Shown here: one piece after another, positions 59,709 to 64,000 of the stretch
Numbering within the stretch: position 1 is the first letter of the stretch
How the letters are laid out: the number at the start of each line of letters is the position of its first letter
Origin: Streptomyces sp. NBC_00704
GTDB taxonomy: Bacteria > Actinomycetota > Actinomycetes > Streptomycetales > Streptomycetaceae
DNA: 64,000 nt
Assembly: GCF_036226605.1 (NCBI RefSeq)
Contig: NZ_CP109000.1
Location: 248,001-312,000 of the forward strand
Reading direction: 5' to 3'
Program-made: the position numbers and the translations under genes
The notes under the pieces: model-generated
The model's input: only the letters and a program-made list of their open reading frames with translations
What the model was told of the DNA's origin: nothing
The model's database searches: none

Positions 59709-59999
59709 TCAGGACCCGTCGGCGGCTTCGGCCGCGTCCTGCGCGCCGGCGGCCTCGTCGCGCGCGATGCCGAGGAAGCGCCGGATGGTCTCGACCCGCA
59801 TGTCGAGGCCCTCGGAGGCGGACTCCTCGTCGCCGAACACCTGCACCGCCTCGGCGACCGCCATGGCCAGTTCGACCTCCGCCTTGCGGACCTTCGCCTC
59901 GGCCTTGTCCACGGTGTCCACCACCGCCAGCTGACGGCGCTGCTTCTCCTGGAGTCGCTGCTTGCGGGAAAGGGCTCGTTCGGCACTCTGCACAGACAT
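59709..59999 (-). CDS. Small coiled-coil protein of unknown function
   Basis: The 96-residue protein is almost wholly helical and charged: SAERALSRKQRLQEKQRRQLAVVDTVDKAEAKVRKAEVELAMAV, then a C-terminal acidic/alanine part. The family-like core resembles small actinobacterial proteins without assigned roles. ATG 59999 is preferred over an upstream ATG because the upstream residues are unlike the rest. It could be DNA-associated or a protein partner. Confidence 0.6.
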   Translation of the reverse strand: MSVQSAERALSRKQRLQEKQRRQLAVVDTVDKAEAKVRKAEVELAMAVAEAVQVFGDEESASEGLDMRVETIRRFLGIARDEAAGAQDAAEAADGS

Positions 60000-60185
60000 G
60001 AGCAAGATCATAATCAGTCGGGCGCACACCCGTGAAATCGCCAACTCGCCTGCTGCGGGAAGGCTTTCGCGGGCCCGGTGACGTCCGGGTGGGGCGGGTG
60101 GACGCCGACGGCGGCTCCCCCGGCCGGGGCGCGGAATACGTCCCCTTTGCCTGGTTGTGATCGGCAGCCACTATCGTGCCGTGTC

Positions 60186-62960
60186 ATGTCCGATGATCCG
60201 CGGGGCGAAGCGCCCACTCCCGTCCGCCGCGCACAGGGCGACGCACGTCCGTTGGCGGGCCGTGAGGCGGAAGTCGGGGCGCTGGCACGCGCCTTGGCCG
60301 ATCTCGCCGGGACGGGAGCGGGGAGGTCCGTCGCGCTCGTCGGGGAACCGGGCATCGGCAAGAGCGCGTTGACGTGGGCGGCGGCGGCCGAGGCCCGAGC
60401 CGTCGGCATACCCGTCCGGACCGCACGCGGGAGGACCGCGGAAGCGTCCGCCGGCGCCGGGGAACCGTGCCTGACCGGGGTGCGCGAGGTCGCGGCACGC
60501 GCGGCGGAGGGCGGGCCCCTGCTCGCGGTGGTGGAGGACTTCCACCTCCTTCCGTCCGGCAGCCGGCTCGACGTGGAACGGCTGCTGAGGGCAGCGTCCA
60601 CCGGTCCCGTGCTGTGCCTCATCGCCTGCCGGCAGCGCCAGTTGGCGCCCTGGCACGCCGAACTGCTCTCGCGTGCCGGGTCCGCGGGCTCACTGGAGGT
60701 GTGGGACATCGGCCCGCTGTCCCGCGAGGAGGCCGGTGAACTGCTCGGGGACCACCCGGACGCCGAGGAGATCCACCGCGAGGCCCAGGGCAACCCGCAG
60801 TACCTCAAGGTGCTCGGCAGCCGCGGTCAGGACGCGGCGGCCGCCTCGACGGCCGTCCTCGGCGAACTGGCGGGACTCGACGCCGACTCCGTGGCGGTCC
60901 TGGAGGCGGCGGCGGTTCTCGGAGAGCCGTTCCGGCCCGAACTGCCCGCCGCCGTCGTCGGTTTGGACGTCGCCGCCGCTGTCCGGGCCCTGGACACGCT
61001 CACCCGCGTGGACCTCGTCCGGCCCGCCGAGCCCGCCCCGCGGCTCGCGCTGCGCCACCGGGCGGTCGGCGACGTCGTGTACGAGCGGCTCGCACCCAGC
61101 CGCCGCGTCATCCTGCACCGGCGAGCCGAATCCGCGCTGGCCGAACAGGGCGCACCCATCGCCAGGCGCGCCCACCACGTGGCCCGCGCCGCCGACCCGG
61201 ACCGCCCGGAGCACGCGCTCACCCTGATCGCCGCCGCACGCGAGCTGTTGTACCGCTCCCCCGCCGTGGCCGCCGGTCACCTGGAGGCGGCGCTGCCGAT
61301 CCTGCGCCCGGGCGAGCCGCACCGGCACGAGGCCCAAGTGCTCCTGGCGCGGGCCCGGTTGCTGACCGGGGACGCGGCCGAGAGCCGTGAACTGCTCGAC
61401 GCCCTGCGGTCGGCCATGCCCGACCGGTCGGGCGAGGCGGGCGCGCTCGCCGACTCCAGCCGGATCGAGCGGACCCTGGGCCGGTACGCCGAGGCCGGCG
61501 CCCTGGCCCGTTCCGGGCTCGCCACGCTGGCCGGCGAGGACGCGGCGATCGCGGCCGCCCTCCACACCGAACTGGCCGACCACGCCTACGACCTCCAGGA
61601 GTACGTGAGGTCCCGGCATCACGCCGAGACGGCCGCCGTCATCGCACGGCAGCACCACGACCGGGTCGGCGAGGCGCAGGCGCTGGCGCAGAGCGCCCTC
61701 GGCCATCTGTTCACCGGCGACCTGGCCACCGCGCAGGAGCGGACGACCACCGCGGCCGCGCTGATCGACGCCGCGCCCGACAGCGCCCTGCTCACCAACC
61801 TGAACGCCTCGCTCCAGACGGGCATGACCGAAGGGATGCTCGGCCGGCTGGTCGACGCCGAACGGCACCTCACGCGCGCGGCGGCCCTGTCCCGGCGCAC
61901 CGGCCAGACGTACGTCCAGCCGCACATCCTCACGGTCCTGGCCAACACCCATCTGCGGCGCGGGAATCTGGACGACGCGCTGGCCGCTCTCGACGAGGTC
62001 GGCCACCACACCGCGAAAGGGGCCGGTCCGGCGGAGGAGGCCGTCAGCTCGATGGTGCGGGCCGAGGCGCTGTCGTGGCGTGACGGTCCGGGCGACCAGG
62101 CGCGGGCACAGGAGTCCGCCGCGCGCGCCCTCGCCGTGGCCGGCGCCTCGCCGACCGCGTGGGCGGTCACCGTCCGCTGCTTCCACGCCGAGTGGGTGCA
62201 GCGCACCGGCGACCCGGCGCGCTCCCGCTGGCTGCTGCTGGACGCGGCGGGCGGCGCCGGGCTGCCCCGGCTCACCGTCTGGCGCAAGCCCCGCTGGTGC
62301 GACGCCCTGGCGCAGGCGTCGCTCGCGGTGGGCGACCGGGCGGCTGTCGGAGAGTGGGCCGAGCTGGCCGAGCAGTGCCTCGAACAGCTCCCGTCGCCCG
62401 GCCGCCGGGGGTTCGCCCTGCGCGCCCGGATGCGCGCCCACGCGGCGGCCGGGCGGACGGGGCAGGCGCTGGAGCGGGCGCTGGAGGCGGCCTCCGACTT
62501 CTCGCTCGGCGGCGAGCGCGTCGAGGCCTGCGTCACTCTGCTCGCGGCGGCCGAGCTGTCCCTGGACGCGGATCGCACCGACGGAGTCGCCGCATGGCTG
62601 GACGGCGCCGGGGTCCTCGCCGACCAGTGCGGCTCGGCGCGGCTGCGGGGCGAGGTCATCCGGTGGCGGGCCCGGCTCGCCGCGTGCGCCGACGCGGCGG
62701 ACGCACCGCGTGTGCTGCCCGCGCTGTCGGCCCTGACCGCCCGCGAACGGGAGATCGCGAGTCTCGTGAGCACCGGCATGACCAACATCCGGATCGCCGA
62801 GAGCCTCTTCCTCAGCGTGCGGACGGTGGAGACCCACCTCGGGCAGGTGTATCGCAAGCTCGGCGTGTCGAACCGCACCAGCCTCGCCCGCATGCTGATG
62901 AACGGCGCCGCCCCCGGCGGCGGGCCGGTCCCGGAGTCCCGGACGCGGCACGGCCGTTGA
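60186..62960 (+). CDS. Large ATP-binding LuxR-type regulator (LAL family)
   Basis: The 924-residue regulator starts with an AAA/STAND ATPase: Walker A GEPGIGKS near residue 55 and Walker B LLAVVEDFH near 120. A long helical-repeat, TPR-like middle (about 300-830) and a LuxR helix-turn-helix at the C-terminus (about 855-910, LTAREREIASLVSTGMTNIRIAESLFLSVRTVETHL) follow. LAL proteins are transcription activators driven by ATP and often by small ligands or sugars; Streptomyces ones control secondary metabolism. TATCGT eight bases before the ATG suggests a very short leader. Its neighbour GH31 might be a target, but nothing shows it. Confidence 0.92.
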   Translation: MSDDPRGEAPTPVRRAQGDARPLAGREAEVGALARALADLAGTGAGRSVALVGEPGIGKSALTWAAAAEARAVGIPVRTARGRTAEASAGAGEPCLTGVREVAARAAEGGPLLAVVEDFHLLPSGSRLDVERLLRAASTGPVLCLIACRQRQLAPWHAELLSRAGSAGSLEVWDIGPLSREEAGELLGDHPDAEEIHREAQGNPQYLKVLGSRGQDAAAASTAVLGELAGLDADSVAVLEAAAVLGEPFRPELPAAVVGLDVAAAVRALDTLTRVDLVRPAEPAPRLALRHRAVGDVVYERLAPSRRVILHRRAESALAEQGAPIARRAHHVARAADPDRPEHALTLIAAARELLYRSPAVAAGHLEAALPILRPGEPHRHEAQVLLARARLLTGDAAESRELLDALRSAMPDRSGEAGALADSSRIERTLGRYAEAGALARSGLATLAGEDAAIAAALHTELADHAYDLQEYVRSRHHAETAAVIARQHHDRVGEAQALAQSALGHLFTGDLATAQERTTTAAALIDAAPDSALLTNLNASLQTGMTEGMLGRLVDAERHLTRAAALSRRTGQTYVQPHILTVLANTHLRRGNLDDALAALDEVGHHTAKGAGPAEEAVSSMVRAEALSWRDGPGDQARAQESAARALAVAGASPTAWAVTVRCFHAEWVQRTGDPARSRWLLLDAAGGAGLPRLTVWRKPRWCDALAQASLAVGDRAAVGEWAELAEQCLEQLPSPGRRGFALRARMRAHAAAGRTGQALERALEAASDFSLGGERVEACVTLLAAAELSLDADRTDGVAAWLDGAGVLADQCGSARLRGEVIRWRARLAACADAADAPRVLPALSALTAREREIASLVSTGMTNIRIAESLFLSVRTVETHLGQVYRKLGVSNRTSLARMLMNGAAPGGGPVPESRTRHGR

Positions 62961-63074
62961 GCGGTACCAGGGCGCTGCCCGCCGTCGACCGTCGCGGGGC
63001 GTGAGGGCCGGGAGACGGGGAGAGACGGGGGGAGCGGCCCCGCGTCCCCTGCGTGCGCAGCCGACGGCCGGGCG

Positions 63075-64000
63075 TCAGGACGGTCTCCCGTGCGGGGCTG
63101 TGGCAGCGCCGGGCAGTGCCTCGCAGGGGAACTCCGCCGTCCCGGTCCCCGCGGCCGCGAGGTGCAGGGCGCCGTCCGGGCCGCCGAGACGCAGTCGCCA
63201 AGGGTGCGGGCTGTCGGTCGTCACCCGGATCAGGTCACCGTCGCGGCGCACCTGGAAGCGGGCCGTCTCCCCCGGCCCGTCCGGCCGGGGGATCACGAGC
63301 GTGCGCCGGGCGCCGTCGGCGAAGGCGTGTACGCGCAGTTCGACGTCCTCGGCCCAGGCGGAGACCGGACGCCGGTCGTCGGCGGCCAGCGCGATCACCG
63401 AGTCGGGGCGGGCCAGCAGCGGCAGCGTGTGGAAGTCGTGCCGCTCGCGCACCCAGGCCGGGCCGGTGACGCGGGCGCCGGTCAGGACGTTCGTCCACAC
63501 GCCCTCGGGCACGTGGTACTCGACCGTGCCGTCGTCGGTGAAGACGGGGGCGACGAGCAGGTCGTCGCCGAGCATGTACTGCCGGTCGAGCAGGGCGGCG
63601 GTGGGGTCGTCGGGGAACTCCAGCAGCATGGCGCGCATGACCGGGACGCCGGTGGCGTGCGCCTGCTGCGCGGCGCGCTGGAGGTAGGGGGCGAGGCGGT
63701 GCTTGAGCCGGGTGAACTCACGGGTGACGTCGACGGCTTCCTCGCCGTAGTCCCAGGGGACGCGGTACGACGAGCTGCCGTGCAGACGGCTGTGCGAGGA
63801 GAGCAGGCCGAACTGCGTCCAGCGCTTGAAGACGGTCGGGGTGGGAGTGCCCTCGAAGCCGCCGATGTCGTGGCTCCAGAAGCCGAAGCCGGACAGGCCG
63901 AGGGAGAGGCCGCCGCGCAGCGACTCGGCCATGGCGCCGAAGTGCGAGTCGCAGTCGCCGCCCCAGTGCACGGGGTACTGCTGGCCGCCCGCGGTGGCGG
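63075..64000 (-). CDS. GH31 alpha-glycosidase (alpha-xylosidase-like), C-terminal part
   Basis: The window end cuts this gene, leaving about 308 C-terminal residues. QQYPVHWGGDCDSHF contains the GH31 acid/base aspartate region; FGFWSHDIGGFEGTPTPTVFKRW and FGLLSSHSRLHGSSSYRVPW are typical of YicI-like alpha-xylosidases and alpha-glucosidases. MLGDDLLVAPVF and the C-terminal beta-sandwich close the enzyme. The nucleophile segment lies beyond the window. No signal peptide can be judged. It converges with the LAL regulator. Confidence 0.9.
   Translation of the reverse strand, partial: ATAGGQQYPVHWGGDCDSHFGAMAESLRGGLSLGLSGFGFWSHDIGGFEGTPTPTVFKRWTQFGLLSSHSRLHGSSSYRVPWDYGEEAVDVTREFTRLKHRLAPYLQRAAQQAHATGVPVMRAMLLEFPDDPTAALLDRQYMLGDDLLVAPVFTDDGTVEYHVPEGVWTNVLTGARVTGPAWVRERHDFHTLPLLARPDSVIALAADDRRPVSAWAEDVELRVHAFADGARRTLVIPRPDGPGETARFQVRRDGDLIRVTTDSPHPWRLRLGGPDGALHLAAAGTGTAEFPCEALPGAATAPHGRPS

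Overview
The window is a stretch of high-GC actinobacterial chromosome, almost certainly Streptomyces. Supporting signs are the very strong third-position G/C bias, many GTG starts, genes with no leader, a spore-associated protein A homologue, two genes carrying the rare TTA (bldA) codon, a rifamycin-associated element and several multidomain SpoIIE-type phosphatases. No tRNA, rRNA, insertion sequence, prophage or CRISPR array was seen. About 58 protein genes are supported; one of them (40 codons) is the precursor of a ribosomally made peptide.

Region by region: (1) 0.4-12 kb holds an O-methyltransferase, a cysteine-rich ArsR/SufR-like regulator with a DUF3291 partner, an HxlR regulator, small soluble proteins and two large PAS/GAF/PP2C/ATPase signalling proteins. 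(2) 12-24 kb looks like a stress module: a holin-like plus DUF3618 operon, a ferritin-like plus hemerythrin operon, an acyltransferase, a large KatE/CatB-type catalase and a third PP2C signalling protein. SigB-like GGGTAC promoter boxes lie before three of these units. (3) 24-34.4 kb is an envelope or sugar module: a GT2, DUF2064, methyltransferase and GT87 operon diverging from an OmpR-type two-component system, followed by an epimerase, two membrane proteins and a membrane-fused molybdopterin oxidoreductase. A 16-bp direct-repeat box (CTTAC-N6-CTKAC) recurs at the same distance before three start codons here, giving a candidate regulon for that two-component system. (4) 34.5-40.4 kb is a secreted pectin (rhamnogalacturonan I) degradation locus: PL11 lyase, GH53 galactanase and two SGNH acetylesterases, with a CebR-like operator.

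(5) 44.8-51.3 kb is the most interesting part: MFS exporter, S9 serine peptidase, 40-aa precursor peptide, cobalamin-type radical SAM maturase (CX7CX2C) and a DUF5825 protein, all on one strand behind one likely promoter. The precursor has an acidic leader, a hydrophobic stretch GIGITITIP bounded by prolines and an acidic tail. Perfect RNA hairpins lie on both sides of it. This reads as a RiPP pathway whose leader resembles neither the NHLP nor the Nif11 type usually paired with this maturase family.

(6) 51.4-64 kb has a GH16 lipoprotein, small proteins, an APH-fold kinase, a rifampin phosphotransferase preceded by an RAE palindrome and a small upstream ORF, a secreted endonuclease/phosphatase-family protein, an aldo/keto reductase behind a MerR-type promoter, a LuxR-type large ATP-binding regulator and the C-terminal part of a GH31 glycosidase cut by the window end. 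Functions are assigned by reading motifs only; no database search was run.
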